Shown: positions 25,388 through 33,543 of the stretch, piece after piece | How positions within the stretch are numbered: position 1 is the stretch's first letter | How the letters are laid out: every line of letters starts with the position of its first letter | Notes under the pieces: generated by a model | Told to the model about the DNA's origin: nothing | Seen by the model: only the letters and a program-made list of their open reading frames with translations | The model's database searches: none | Assembly (NCBI GenBank): GCA_035606235.1 | Contig: DATNFU010000026.1 | Coordinates: 62,001 to 126,000 of the forward strand | Direction of reading: 5' to 3' | Length of the DNA stretch: 64,000 nt | From: 66-474 sp035606235 | GTDB lineage: Bacteria > Pseudomonadota > Gammaproteobacteria > Xanthomonadales > Rhodanobacteraceae | Translations under genes and position numbers: made by a program

Positions 25388-25491
25388 CGAAGCACGCATT
25401 TTGGCGTACGCACCAGGCACCGAACACGTCGTCATTGCGGGCGTTCAACGAACCGAACGGCCACGCAAAGACGAGCGTGTTCCGGTTCCGG

Positions 25492-25902
25492 TTACTGCTG
25501 CTGGCTGCACGCGTCGAATTCGGAGCGCGTGACCTTGCCGTCGTGATCGGCGTCGCATTGCGCCCAGTGCGAACCCAGCCACGAATTCTGCGCCGCATCC
25601 TGCTGGGTCAGAAAGCCGTTGCCCTGGGTATCCAGCGTGCTGAAGCTGGGCGGCGTCGCCGATTGCATGCCGCTGCCGCTCATCCCATTGCCGTTCATGC
25701 CACTGCCACTGGCGCTGTTCATGCCGTTGTCGTTCATGCCGCTCTGTGGCTGCATGCCGGTCTGCGGCGTGCCGGTTTGCCGCGCGCCGTTTTGCATGGT
25801 GGTGGGGGGTGGCTGTTGTGCGGTTGAGCTCTGCGCAAATGCCGCGCCGGCCGTGAGTGAAAGTCCGCTCGCGGCGATGATGCCGAGAATCTTCTTGTTC
25901 AT
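25492..25902 (-). CDS. secreted EF-hand calcium-binding protein with Met/Asn/Gly repeats
   Basis: A 136-residue exported protein. A signal peptide (LGIIAASGLSLTAGAAFAQ) is cleaved after AFA. It is followed by a low-complexity linker rich in repeated GM, GMN and NGM units (about residues 35–80). Two EF-hand-like loops complete it: a degenerate one (LDTQGNGFLTQQDA) and a good one (CDADHDGKVTRSEF). It probably binds calcium in the periplasm. A perfect sigma-54 promoter lies 80 bp upstream, divergent from the hemerythrin promoter. It is convergent with the debranching gene. Confidence 0.85.
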   Translation of the reverse strand: MNKKILGIIAASGLSLTAGAAFAQSSTAQQPPPTTMQNGARQTGTPQTGMQPQSGMNDNGMNSASGSGMNGNGMSGSGMQSATPPSFSTLDTQGNGFLTQQDAAQNSWLGSHWAQCDADHDGKVTRSEFDACSQQQ

Positions 25903-25979
25903 GCCTGCCTGCCTCGTGGTTGGGAGTCGATGGAAGTCACGGCGCCATGCGCCGCATCGCGCGCCGTGCAGGCGATGTC

Positions 25980-25995
25980 AGCAACGCTTGTGCCA
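25980..25995 (-). promoter_or_regulatory. sigma-54 promoter of the EF-hand gene
   Basis: On the minus strand the sequence is TGGCAC-AAGCG-TTGCT, a perfect match to TGGCAC-N5-TTGCW with the obligatory GG-N10-GC spacing. The expected transcription start is near 25968, giving a leader of about 65 nt. Confidence 0.75.
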
Positions 25996-26252
25996 TCTGC
26001 TTGCGGGCCGCGGAAGCCGGTTGGGATGCGGGCGTTTATCGAAGCGCGCAGCCATCAATGCTCTTGCGCGTGGATCGCAGCGTTGCTTGTTGGCGCGCAC
26101 GGAACAGCCAGCAAACCCGTGGGCTTCTTTCACAGGTGGGAATGGAATACCCGCACGCTTGCGCAGCATCACGACGCCCGGGCGAGCCGCCGTGCCCCGC
26201 GCGCATAACGGCAAGCTTGCATCACTTTCACGCGCACTGGCGCAGGATTCCG

Positions 26253-26268
26253 TGGCATACGCATTGCA
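26253..26268 (+). promoter_or_regulatory. sigma-54 promoter of the hemerythrin gene
   Basis: TGGCAT-ACGCA-TTGCA keeps GG-N10-GC and differs from consensus at one base. The expected start near 26279 leaves a 19-nt leader that contains the GGAGG ribosome-binding site. Confidence 0.6.
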
Positions 26269-26297
26269 GCGTGAACGTACACAACGGAGGAAGCACC

Positions 26298-26891
26298 ATG
26301 GCTGGCAAGGAAAGCAATGCGATCGAACTGCTGAAGCACGATCATCGCGAAGTCGAATCCATGTTCAAGCAGTTCGATGCGGAAAGTGATTCGCGCAGCA
26401 AGGCCGAGATGGCGCAGCACATCTGCCTGAGCCTTATCGTGCACAGCGAAATCGAGGAGGAACTGTTCTACCCCGCCGCGCAAAGAGCGCTGGACGAGGA
26501 GGATCGCGACCTGGTCGCGGAGGCCAGGGTCGAGCACATGAGCCTCAAGCGACTGATCGAGGACATCAGCGGCAGCAGCCCCAGCGACGAGATGTTCGAA
26601 GCCAGGCTCAGCGTGCTGAAGGAATACGTGCAGCACCATGTGCACGAGGAGGAACACGAGTTGATGCCGCAGGTGAAGAAAGCCGATATCGACCTGGAGG
26701 CACTCGGGACGCGGCTGCTGGAACGCAAACAGGCGTTGCTGCAGGAGTACCGGCAGTACGCCGACCTGCGCGGCGCAAGCGTCAAGCTGCCGCCGTTGGC
26801 CACCGCGCATCAGCGCAAGAGCGGAGCCACCGGCAAGCACGTCACGCACGCACGCGCGGCGATGCCGACCCGGTGCAAGCGCGTACGCTGA
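26298..26891 (+). CDS. hemerythrin-like HHE domain protein
   Basis: A 197-residue cytoplasmic protein with a four-helix hemerythrin fold expected to bind a di-iron centre. Metal-ligand motifs are HDHREVESMF, SLIVHSEIEEELFYPA, VEHMSLKRLI and YVQHHVHEEEHELMP. A basic tail of about 50 residues follows the domain. Such proteins respond to oxygen, nitric oxide or metal stress. The ATG at 26298 has a GGAGG Shine-Dalgarno at the right distance, so the longer upstream frame is not used. A sigma-54 promoter is placed directly upstream. Confidence 0.88.
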   Translation: MAGKESNAIELLKHDHREVESMFKQFDAESDSRSKAEMAQHICLSLIVHSEIEEELFYPAAQRALDEEDRDLVAEARVEHMSLKRLIEDISGSSPSDEMFEARLSVLKEYVQHHVHEEEHELMPQVKKADIDLEALGTRLLERKQALLQEYRQYADLRGASVKLPPLATAHQRKSGATGKHVTHARAAMPTRCKRVR

Positions 26892-27117
26892 ACGGGACCG
26901 CTTAGCCCAAGTGGTCGCGCCGGCGGCGCTTTGGCCATGCGCAACGCGTCATGAGGAGGATGTATGTCGCTGCATGGGCAACCGATAACGCAGTGGTCGC
27001 CATGCGACGTCGCGCGCCTTGACCACAGACTGACCATGGCACTGCGGCGGGCGTCTTGCCTGGCAACCGCTGCAGGAGCAACGCGGTTCGCTTGGGCCAG
27101 CGGCAACAGGTCATAAC

Positions 27118-27318
27118 ATGCCTACCGATCGCAAGGATCCCGGCCACTCGCGCGGCAAAGAGACGCCCGATCAGCGGCAACGGCGCAAGGCCAACGAAAG
27201 CGAAAACCTGGACGGCGCACTGGAGGAGACTTTCCCCGCCAGCGACCCGGTTTCGCCATTCGTCCCCGCCAAGGCGCCGGAAGAAGAAGATGATGATGCT
27301 GGCGGTCGCGTACCTTGA
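27118..27318 (+). CDS. small conserved acidic/hydrophilic protein with ETFPASDP motif
   Basis: A 66-residue, highly charged and probably disordered protein. The central segment ENLDGALEETFPASDPVSPF is a motif seen in many short, stress-associated proteins of xanthomonads and rhizobia whose function is unknown. An Arg/Lys-rich N-terminal half and an acidic C-terminal end (EEEDDDAGG) flank it. A weak ACAGG precedes the ATG. It stands alone, 226 bp after the hemerythrin gene, and belongs by context to the stress block. Confidence 0.75.
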   Translation: MPTDRKDPGHSRGKETPDQRQRRKANESENLDGALEETFPASDPVSPFVPAKAPEEEDDDAGGRVP

Positions 27319-27409
27319 GTACGCGCCATGCGCGGCGTATCGGCCGATCGGCATTCATGCTCGATTCGCATGGCTGGCGTGCTCCGCCGATCAAGGCGGA
27401 TCCAGCACG

Positions 27410-27439
27410 GCGCGCACCCGATCAGCGCGCACCCGATCA
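27410..27439 (+). repeat. perfect 15-bp tandem duplication
   Basis: The unit GCGCGCACCCGATCA occurs twice head to tail, 160 bp upstream of the inositol-phosphate synthase gene, immediately followed by an AT-rich GAAAAACTTT. Confidence 0.7.
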
Positions 27440-27598
27440 GAAAAACTTTCCCCGGGCGTGGCCTCGATTACTCGCATGGGCCGCGGTTGGCCGCGCCCAA
27501 GTTGATCTTGCGCAACGCTTTGTACACCGGAGTACGTTTGCACGGTTCCTGCATGGCGCAGGTGCCAAGCCCCGCTGGCAGTCTCAAGGAGGAGAACG

Positions 27599-28786
27599 GT
27601 GAACTCGAGCAGCGTGCGCGTCGGCATCGTCGGCGCCGGCAATTGCGCCTCGTCCTTCGTGCAAGGCTTGCAGTTCTATGCCGATGCCCTCGACGAAACG
27701 CCGATCCCCGGCCTGATGAGCAATGCGGTCGGGCGTTATCGGCCGCGCGACATCGAAATCACCTCCGCGTTCGACATCCACGCCGGTAAGGTCGGCCGCG
27801 ACCTGTCCGAAGCCCTGCTGTGCGAACCCAACAACACGCGAATCTTCGCCGAGCTGCCGCGCAGTGGTGTGGAGGTAATGCGCGGACCCACGCTCGACGG
27901 CATCGGCGAATACCTGCGCGAAGACATCGTGGAATCCGAAGCGCCGGCGACGGACGTAGCCGACGTGCTGCGCCGCACCGGCACCGAAGTGCTGGTGTCG
28001 TATCTGCCGGTCGGCTCGCAACACGCAACAGAGTGGTATGCGCGGCAGGCGCTGGAAGCCGGCTGCGCCTTCGTCAATTGCATCCCGGTATTCATCGCGT
28101 CCGATGCGGAATGGCGCAAGCGATTCGAACGCGCGCGCCTGCCACTGCTCGGCGACGACATCAAGAGCCAGGTCGGCGCGACCATCGTTCACCGCGTGCT
28201 GGCCAATCTGTTTCGTGATCGCGGCGTGCGGCTGGATCGCACTTACCAGCTCAATTTCGGCGGCAATTCCGATTTCAAGAACATGCTGGAGCGCGAACGG
28301 CTGGTATCCAAGAAATTGTCCAAGACGCGTTCGGTGACAAGCCAGATCGAAGTCGCACCCGAACATATCCACGTCGGACCGTCCGACCACGTGGAATGGC
28401 TGACCGACCGCAAGATGGCATACATCCGGATGGAAGGCACTGCCTTCGGCGGTTCGCCGCTGTCGATCGAATTGAAACTGGAGGTGTGGGACTCGCCCAA
28501 TTCCGCCGGTGTGGTGATCGATGCGGTGCGCTGCGCCAAACTCGCGCTGGACCGTGGCCTGGGCGGCGCGATCATCGGCCCTTCCAGCTACTTCATGAAG
28601 TCGCCGCCGCAGCAATTTCCCGATCACGTAGCGCGCGAGCTGACGCTTGAATTCATGCGCCTGCAGCCGCTGCGCGAAGACTCCCTTCAGGACGAGCCCG
28701 CGCGCGAAGCGCGCAGCACGCAACGGAATCGTACGCATGACCACGCGCTTCCTGCTCGTGCGCCACGCCACGTGCGCGCTGACTGA
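27599..28786 (+). CDS. ino1: myo-inositol-1-phosphate synthase, actinobacterial type
   Basis: Converts glucose-6-phosphate to inositol-1-phosphate with NAD+. The 395-residue protein shows the NAD-binding start VGIVGAGNCASSFVQG, then GPTLDGIGEYL, VSYLPVGSQ, GDDIKSQVGAT, LNFGGNSDFKNMLER, GPSDHVEWLTDRK and WDSPNSAGVVIDAVR. This is the short form typical of actinobacteria and rare in gammaproteobacteria, which hints at ancient transfer. The GTG start follows a strong AAGGAGGAG. The last 17 codons overlap the next gene by 50 bp, and the tail has no family resemblance. It is the first gene of the left glycan operon. Confidence 0.93.
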   Translation: MNSSSVRVGIVGAGNCASSFVQGLQFYADALDETPIPGLMSNAVGRYRPRDIEITSAFDIHAGKVGRDLSEALLCEPNNTRIFAELPRSGVEVMRGPTLDGIGEYLREDIVESEAPATDVADVLRRTGTEVLVSYLPVGSQHATEWYARQALEAGCAFVNCIPVFIASDAEWRKRFERARLPLLGDDIKSQVGATIVHRVLANLFRDRGVRLDRTYQLNFGGNSDFKNMLERERLVSKKLSKTRSVTSQIEVAPEHIHVGPSDHVEWLTDRKMAYIRMEGTAFGGSPLSIELKLEVWDSPNSAGVVIDAVRCAKLALDRGLGGAIIGPSSYFMKSPPQQFPDHVARELTLEFMRLQPLREDSLQDEPAREARSTQRNRTHDHALPARAPRHVRAD

Positions 28787-29336
28787 GCGCATCCTGCTCG
28801 GGCGCGCGCTCGATCCGCCGCTGGACGCGCGCGGGCGCGCCCAGGCGCGCGCGCTGGCGAAGCAGTTGCGCGGCGAGAAGCCGGCGAGCATCGAGTGCAG
28901 CCCGCGCAAACGCACCCGCCAGACCGCGCACACGATTGCCGCGGCGCTGCATGTCGAAGTGCACATCGCCGCGGAGCTGGACGAACTGGATTTCGGCGTC
29001 TGGGCCGGTCGCACGTTCGTCGAACTCGAGAACGATCCGGGTTGGCGAGAGTGGAATCGCGCGCGCGCGCATGCGCGCACGCCCGGGGGTTTTGGCATTG
29101 CCGGCGTGCAGGCGGCACTGCTGGCCTATCTCACACGCCTGGCCGACGCACACCCGGACGCCAGCTTGTTGCTCGTGACCCACGCCGAAATCGTGCGCGC
29201 CGCGCTGATGCACGCGCTGCACGCGCCGGTGGACCACTGGGCGTTGTACGAAGTCGCTCCGGCGTCGATCGTGCGCTTGAGCTTCGCAGGCGGCGTGCTG
29301 ACCGCGTGCGCACCCAGCGAGGCCGCCGCCGCATGA
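28737..29336 (+). CDS. histidine phosphatase family protein (phosphoglycerate-mutase-like)
   Basis: A 199-residue branch-1 histidine phosphatase. The catalytic phospho-His is in LLVRHATCAL (an RHA variant of RHG), with ECSPRKRTRQTA, ELDELDFGVWAGRTF and the second catalytic His in LLVTHAEIVRA. The substrate is unknown. Next to an inositol-phosphate synthase, a phosphorylated sugar or inositol is attractive, but that is inference. It starts inside the end of the preceding gene and ends with ATGA overlapping the next. Confidence 0.88.
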   Translation: MTTRFLLVRHATCALTERILLGRALDPPLDARGRAQARALAKQLRGEKPASIECSPRKRTRQTAHTIAAALHVEVHIAAELDELDFGVWAGRTFVELENDPGWREWNRARAHARTPGGFGIAGVQAALLAYLTRLADAHPDASLLLVTHAEIVRAALMHALHAPVDHWALYEVAPASIVRLSFAGGVLTACAPSEAAAA

Positions 29337-30454
29337 AGCTGGTCATCTTCGGCTTGAGCATCTCCTCGTCGTGGGGCAACGGTCACGCGACGCTTTGGCG
29401 CGGTCTGTACGCGGCGCTTGCGGCGCTCGGGCACCGCGTGGTGTTTTTCGAACACGACGCGCCGTGGTACGCGCAAGCGCGCGACTGGAATGCCGACGAC
29501 GCGGGTTTGATCCTGTATCCGGACTGGGCTTCCGTCCGCGCGCGCGCGCAACGCGAACTTGCCGATGCCGATGCCGCGATCGTCACGTCCTATTGCCCCG
29601 ATGCATTGGCGGCGCGCGAAATGCTGCTGGAAGCCGCGCGCCCGCTGCGGGTGTTCTACGATCTCGACACGCCGGTCACTCTGGCCAGGTTTGCGGCCGG
29701 CGACACCGTGCCGTGGCTGGACCAGCGCGCGCTGCGCGATTTCGATCTGGTGCTCAGTTACGCCGGCGGTCCGGCGCTGCGCGAACTGGAGCGGGTGCTC
29801 GGCGCGCGCCGCACCGCGGCGCTGTACGGGCACGTGGATCCGCGCGTGCATTCGCCGGCGCCGCCGAAAGATCACTATCGCGCCGATTTTTCCTGGATCG
29901 GCACCTATGCGGCGGATCGTCAGCCGGCGCTGGAAGCATTGTTCGTGCGCGTGGCACGGGCGCGGCCGCAGCGGCGCTTCATCATCGCCGGCGCGCAGTA
30001 CCCGCCTGATTTCCCGTGGGGCAAGAACGTGTGGTTCGTGCGCCATCTGCCGCCCGACGAGCATGCCGCATTTCTGTGTTCCTCGCGGCTGGTGTTGAAC
30101 GTGACGCGCGCGCCGATGGCACGCATGGGCTGGTGCCCGTCGGGCCGGCTGTTCGAAGCGGCCGCGTGCGGCGCGGCCGTGCTGAGCGATGGCTGGCCCG
30201 GGTTGACCGGGTTCTACAAACCCGACGAAGAAATCCTGCTGGCGCGTGATACGCAAGACGCGCTCGCCGCGATCGATCTGCCGGATGCCGCGCTGCAGCG
30301 GATCGGCGCACGCGCGCGCGAACGCACGCTGGCCGAACACACTTCCACGCACCGCGCCCGGCAGTTGATCGACATGCTGGAGCAAACCGCACTGGAGCGC
30401 GCCGCACCCGCGTGCAGTGCCCAACCCATCTCGGCACAAATGGAGGCCATCTGA
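29333..30454 (+). CDS. CgeB-like glycosyltransferase
   Basis: A 373-residue GT-B protein of the CgeB/DUF3880-like group. It starts LVIFGLSISSSWGNGHATLWRGL, has FYDLDTPVTLARF and LSYAGGPALRELE in the N-domain and GTYAADRQPALEALF in the linker. The C-domain shows LNVTRAPMARMGWCPSGRLFEAAACGAAVLSD. It is clearly paralogous to the protein at 41400–42521, sharing LGLS/SSWGNGHAT, YDIDTPVTLA and RLFEAAACG. The donor and acceptor are unknown. Translation is coupled to the phosphatase by ATGA, and the next gene begins directly after its stop. Confidence 0.88.
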   Translation: MKLVIFGLSISSSWGNGHATLWRGLYAALAALGHRVVFFEHDAPWYAQARDWNADDAGLILYPDWASVRARAQRELADADAAIVTSYCPDALAAREMLLEAARPLRVFYDLDTPVTLARFAAGDTVPWLDQRALRDFDLVLSYAGGPALRELERVLGARRTAALYGHVDPRVHSPAPPKDHYRADFSWIGTYAADRQPALEALFVRVARARPQRRFIIAGAQYPPDFPWGKNVWFVRHLPPDEHAAFLCSSRLVLNVTRAPMARMGWCPSGRLFEAAACGAAVLSDGWPGLTGFYKPDEEILLARDTQDALAAIDLPDAALQRIGARARERTLAEHTSTHRARQLIDMLEQTALERAAPACSAQPISAQMEAI

Positions 30455-31252
30455 ATGTGGGGCATCATTCCCGCCGCGGGACGCGGCACGCGCATCCAGC
30501 CGCTGGCGTTCTCCAAGGAACTGCTGCCCGTCGGCGCGCGTTCGCCGCATGATGCCGCGCGCCCGTGCGCGGTCGCCGAATACCTGGTCGACCGCATGCT
30601 GCGCGGCGGCGCCGACAAACTTTGTTTCGTCATCGGCGAAGGCAAGTCCGACATCCTGGACTACTTCGGCGGTGAATTCGCCGACGTGCCGATCGCCTAT
30701 GTCGTGCAGGCCCAACCTTCCGGCTTGTGCGATGCGATTTTCCGCGCGCGCCCGCTGATCGGCGCGAACGACAGTGTGGCGATCGGCCTGCCGGACACCG
30801 TGTGGTTTCCGGACGATGCGCTGGCGCGACTGCCCGAGGACATGCTTTCGTTCCTGCTGTTCCCGGTGGCGCAGCCGGAACTGTTCGATGCGGTACTGCT
30901 GGACGAGTGCGATTGCGTGCGCGAGATCCGCGTCAAGCAGGACGACCCCGGCACGCGCTGGATCTGGGGCGCGTTCAAGATGCCCGCACGCGTGTTCACG
31001 CAACTGCACACGCTCTGGCTGGCGCGCGAAAAACGCGACGAATACATCGGCACGCTGGTGAACGCATGGCTGCAGCAGGGCGGACTCGCGATCGGCGTCA
31101 AGGCCGGCGAGTCATACATGGACGTCGGCACGCTGGCCGGCTATCACGCCGCGATCAATCTGCTGGCCGCGCGCGACGCGCCAGATGCCGACGCGCAACC
31201 CTTCGGCAATGGTCACGTCAATCCCGTCCTGGTTGGGGAGAACCTCCGATGA
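30455..31252 (+). CDS. sugar-phosphate nucleotidyltransferase
   Basis: A 265-residue enzyme of the RfbA/GalU superfamily that should transfer NMP to a sugar-1-phosphate. It begins GIIPAAGRGTRIQPLAFSKELLPVG, the nucleotide-binding loop with the catalytic Arg and Lys. It continues with DKLCFVIGEGKSDILDYFGG and the metal-site Asp in GLPDTVWF; VGTLAGYHAAI closes the domain. The sugar is not predictable. Neighbouring phosphopentomutase makes a pentose-1-phosphate one possibility. It begins immediately after the previous stop and ends with ATGA overlapping the glycosidase gene. Confidence 0.85.
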   Translation: MWGIIPAAGRGTRIQPLAFSKELLPVGARSPHDAARPCAVAEYLVDRMLRGGADKLCFVIGEGKSDILDYFGGEFADVPIAYVVQAQPSGLCDAIFRARPLIGANDSVAIGLPDTVWFPDDALARLPEDMLSFLLFPVAQPELFDAVLLDECDCVREIRVKQDDPGTRWIWGAFKMPARVFTQLHTLWLAREKRDEYIGTLVNAWLQQGGLAIGVKAGESYMDVGTLAGYHAAINLLAARDAPDADAQPFGNGHVNPVLVGENLR

Positions 31253-32178
31253 TCGAAGCGGTGATGCTCTGGAACGAGCCCAACAACAAGTCGCACTGGG
31301 ATCCTGCGCTGGATCCGGACTGGTCGCGCTACGCCGCCATGACCAAACTCGCGGCGCGCGCGGTGCGCGCGGTCAACCCGAAGCTGCCGTGCGTGCTGGG
31401 TGGCATTTCGCCGATCGATCCGGAGTTCATCCGCAACATGGCGCAACGCGGCGTGCTGGACGAAGTGCAGCAACTCGCCGTGCACGGCTTTCCGCTGGAC
31501 TGGAATCTGTGGTCGATTCACGCCTGGCCGGACAAGCTCGCCGAAATCCAGGCGCTCACCGACAAGCCGGTGATCGTCAGCGAGGTCGGCGTATCCAGTT
31601 TCGGCGCCGAGGAAGTGCAATCGTGGGGCCTTGAGCGCACCGCGCAATTGCTGCTCGGCCGCGCGCCGCGCATCCACTGGTACAGCCTCTACGATCTGCC
31701 GCGAGAATGGGAGGCGACCACCCGCCACAAGGAAGCGGAAGGCTCTTCTTACTATCGTCATTTCCACATGGGCCTGCTGCGCGAAGACGGCACGCCGAAA
31801 CTCGCGCTGGAAAAATTTGCGCGGCACACGCCGCAACTCGGGTTGTGTCAGTGGTTCCATTTCGAGGATCCCCGGCTGGATGACGCGGTGGAATGGATGC
31901 AGCGGCTGGGCGTGCGTTATCTCCGCACCGGGCTGTCGTGGGCCGACAGCTTCCGTCCCAACGCGATGGAATGGTTCGACCGCCAGATGTACGCGTTGCG
32001 CGAATTCGAGATCACGCTGACCTTCTGTTTCACGCCCCAACATTTGGGGCTGGCCCCGCACCACTCCAGCGCGCCGCGCGATCCGGCACTGTATGCGGAT
32101 TTCTGTGCGCGCATGGTGGAACGCTACGCACCGGCCAGCGCAATCGCCGGCGCGGCGGCGGATGAGGCGTTCGCATGA
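31249..32178 (+). CDS. clan GH-A glycosidase, beta-xylosidase-like, apparently circularly permuted
   Basis: A 309-residue protein without a signal peptide. It starts almost at the NEP acid/base motif (LWNEPNNKSHWD, Glu10), which in GH-A barrels sits at the end of strand 4. The nucleophile is probably Glu112 in VIVSEVGVSSFG, and the IHWYSLYDLP strand follows. The C-terminal third (LGVRYLRTGLSWAD, FDRQMYALREFEITLTFCFTP, ADFCARMVERYAP) looks like strands 1–3 and the helix that normally precede NEP. The barrel halves thus seem swapped. Related proteins are often labelled beta-xylosidase. A biosynthetic or transglycosylation role in the operon is inferred. It is ATGA-coupled at both ends. Confidence 0.8.
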   Translation: MIEAVMLWNEPNNKSHWDPALDPDWSRYAAMTKLAARAVRAVNPKLPCVLGGISPIDPEFIRNMAQRGVLDEVQQLAVHGFPLDWNLWSIHAWPDKLAEIQALTDKPVIVSEVGVSSFGAEEVQSWGLERTAQLLLGRAPRIHWYSLYDLPREWEATTRHKEAEGSSYYRHFHMGLLREDGTPKLALEKFARHTPQLGLCQWFHFEDPRLDDAVEWMQRLGVRYLRTGLSWADSFRPNAMEWFDRQMYALREFEITLTFCFTPQHLGLAPHHSSAPRDPALYADFCARMVERYAPASAIAGAAADEAFA

Positions 32179-33389
32179 GCCGCGCCTTCCTGATCGTGCT
32201 GGATTCGGTCGGCGTGGGCGGCGCGCCGGATGCGCCGCGCTACCGTGATCTGGGCGCCGACACCGTCGGCCACATCGCCACCCGCTGCGCGCGGCGCGAT
32301 GCCGATCAGGCGGGCGTGCGTCACGGCGGATTGAATCTCCCCTTCCTGGCATCGCTGGGCCTGGGCGAGGCGTGCCGCAGTGCCACCGGGCGCGCGCCGC
32401 CGGGGTTGGAAACGCGCCGCTGGTGCCGCGGCCGCGCCGGAAGCGCGGCGGAAATTTCCGCCGGCAAGGATTCCCAAACCGGCCATTGGGAAATCGCCGG
32501 CGTGCCGGTTAAGCGCGACTGGGGTTACTTTCCGCACGCACAGCCGTGCTTTCCGAAAGCGTTGATGGACGAGCTGTGCGAACGCGCGCAATTGCCGGGC
32601 GTACTCGGCCAACGGCATGCTTCGGGCACGCAAATCATCGACGAACTCGGCGAGGAACACCTGCGCACCGGCAAGCCGATCGTCTACACCTCCGGCGACA
32701 GCGTTTTCCAGGTTGCCGCGCACGAGGAACGCTTCGGTCTGGAACGCCTGTATCGCGTCTGCCGTATCGCGCGCGAACTCTGCAACGACCTGCGCATCGG
32801 GCGGGTGATAGCGCGGCCGTTCACCGGCACGCCGCAGGCCGGCTTCCGGCGCACGCCGCGGCGGCACGATTACGGCGTACCGCCACCGCGCGGCACGCTG
32901 CTGCATCGCGCCGCCAATGCCGGCCGCGAAGTAGTGTCGGTCGGCAAGATCGGCGATCTGTTCTGCCATGACGCCACCGGACGCGAACTGGTCGGCGAGG
33001 ACAACCAGCGCGTGTTCGATCGCATCATGGATGTGGTGCCGCGGCTGGCGGACGGCGGGCTGCTGTTTGCCAACCTGGTGGATTTCGACACGCTGTATGG
33101 CCATCGCCGCGACACCGCCGGTTATGCCGCCGCACTGGAAGCGCTCGACACGCGCCTGCCGGAACTGCTGGATGTGATGCGCGAGGGCGATCTCGCCATC
33201 ATCACCGGCGATCACGGTTGCGACCCGACCTGGCCCGGCAGCGATCACACGCGCGAGTGCGTGCCGGTGCTGGCATTCGGGCCCGGCATCGCGCGCGGCT
33301 CGCTCGGCAAGCGGGAAAGTTTTGCCGACATCGGTGCCTCCGTCGCGCGCCATCTGCACCTTCCGAACACGGTCGGCGCGGCATTCTGA
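32175..33389 (+). CDS. deoB: phosphopentomutase
   Basis: Interconverts ribose-1- and ribose-5-phosphate (and the deoxy forms) using two manganese ions. The 404-residue length is standard. Alkaline-phosphatase-superfamily metal motifs are visible: VLDSVGVGGAPDA, SAGKDSQTGHWEIAG, YTSGDSVFQ, VNLVDFDTLYGHRRD-like (LVDFDTLYGHR) and ITGDHGCDPTWPGSDHTRE. In many bacteria deoB sits with nucleoside salvage genes, while here it is inside a glycan operon, suggesting it feeds a pentose-1-phosphate to the pathway. The start overlaps the glycosidase stop (ATGA). Confidence 0.94.
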   Translation: MSRAFLIVLDSVGVGGAPDAPRYRDLGADTVGHIATRCARRDADQAGVRHGGLNLPFLASLGLGEACRSATGRAPPGLETRRWCRGRAGSAAEISAGKDSQTGHWEIAGVPVKRDWGYFPHAQPCFPKALMDELCERAQLPGVLGQRHASGTQIIDELGEEHLRTGKPIVYTSGDSVFQVAAHEERFGLERLYRVCRIARELCNDLRIGRVIARPFTGTPQAGFRRTPRRHDYGVPPPRGTLLHRAANAGREVVSVGKIGDLFCHDATGRELVGEDNQRVFDRIMDVVPRLADGGLLFANLVDFDTLYGHRRDTAGYAAALEALDTRLPELLDVMREGDLAIITGDHGCDPTWPGSDHTRECVPVLAFGPGIARGSLGKRESFADIGASVARHLHLPNTVGAAF

Positions 33390-33543
33390 GCAGCCCGGGA
33401 TTCGGGTGACTGCAATGGGATGAACCGCGGAACCGCTCGCGCAAAATTCCTCATCCGCCAGATATCTGTGCACGGTCTCGTTGCCCGTCGACGGCGCGGA
33501 TTGCAGGCGAACGAGGGGCGCCGGGTGAATCGGCCACAATGCT

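Larger units (their letters stand above)
25903..26297. other. divergent regulatory region between the EF-hand and hemerythrin genes
   Basis: A 395-bp non-coding gap carrying one sigma-54 promoter for each flanking gene (25980–25995 minus, 26253–26268 plus). The 257 bp between them is long enough for enhancer sites of a sigma-54 activator. No clear enhancer palindrome was identified. Confidence 0.5.

Noticed and set aside
27538..27553. TTGCAC-GGTTC-CTGCA upstream of the inositol-phosphate synthase as a sigma-54 promoter
   Set aside because: The first G of the essential -24 GG is missing and the -12 element is imperfect, so it is weaker than the four boxes reported.
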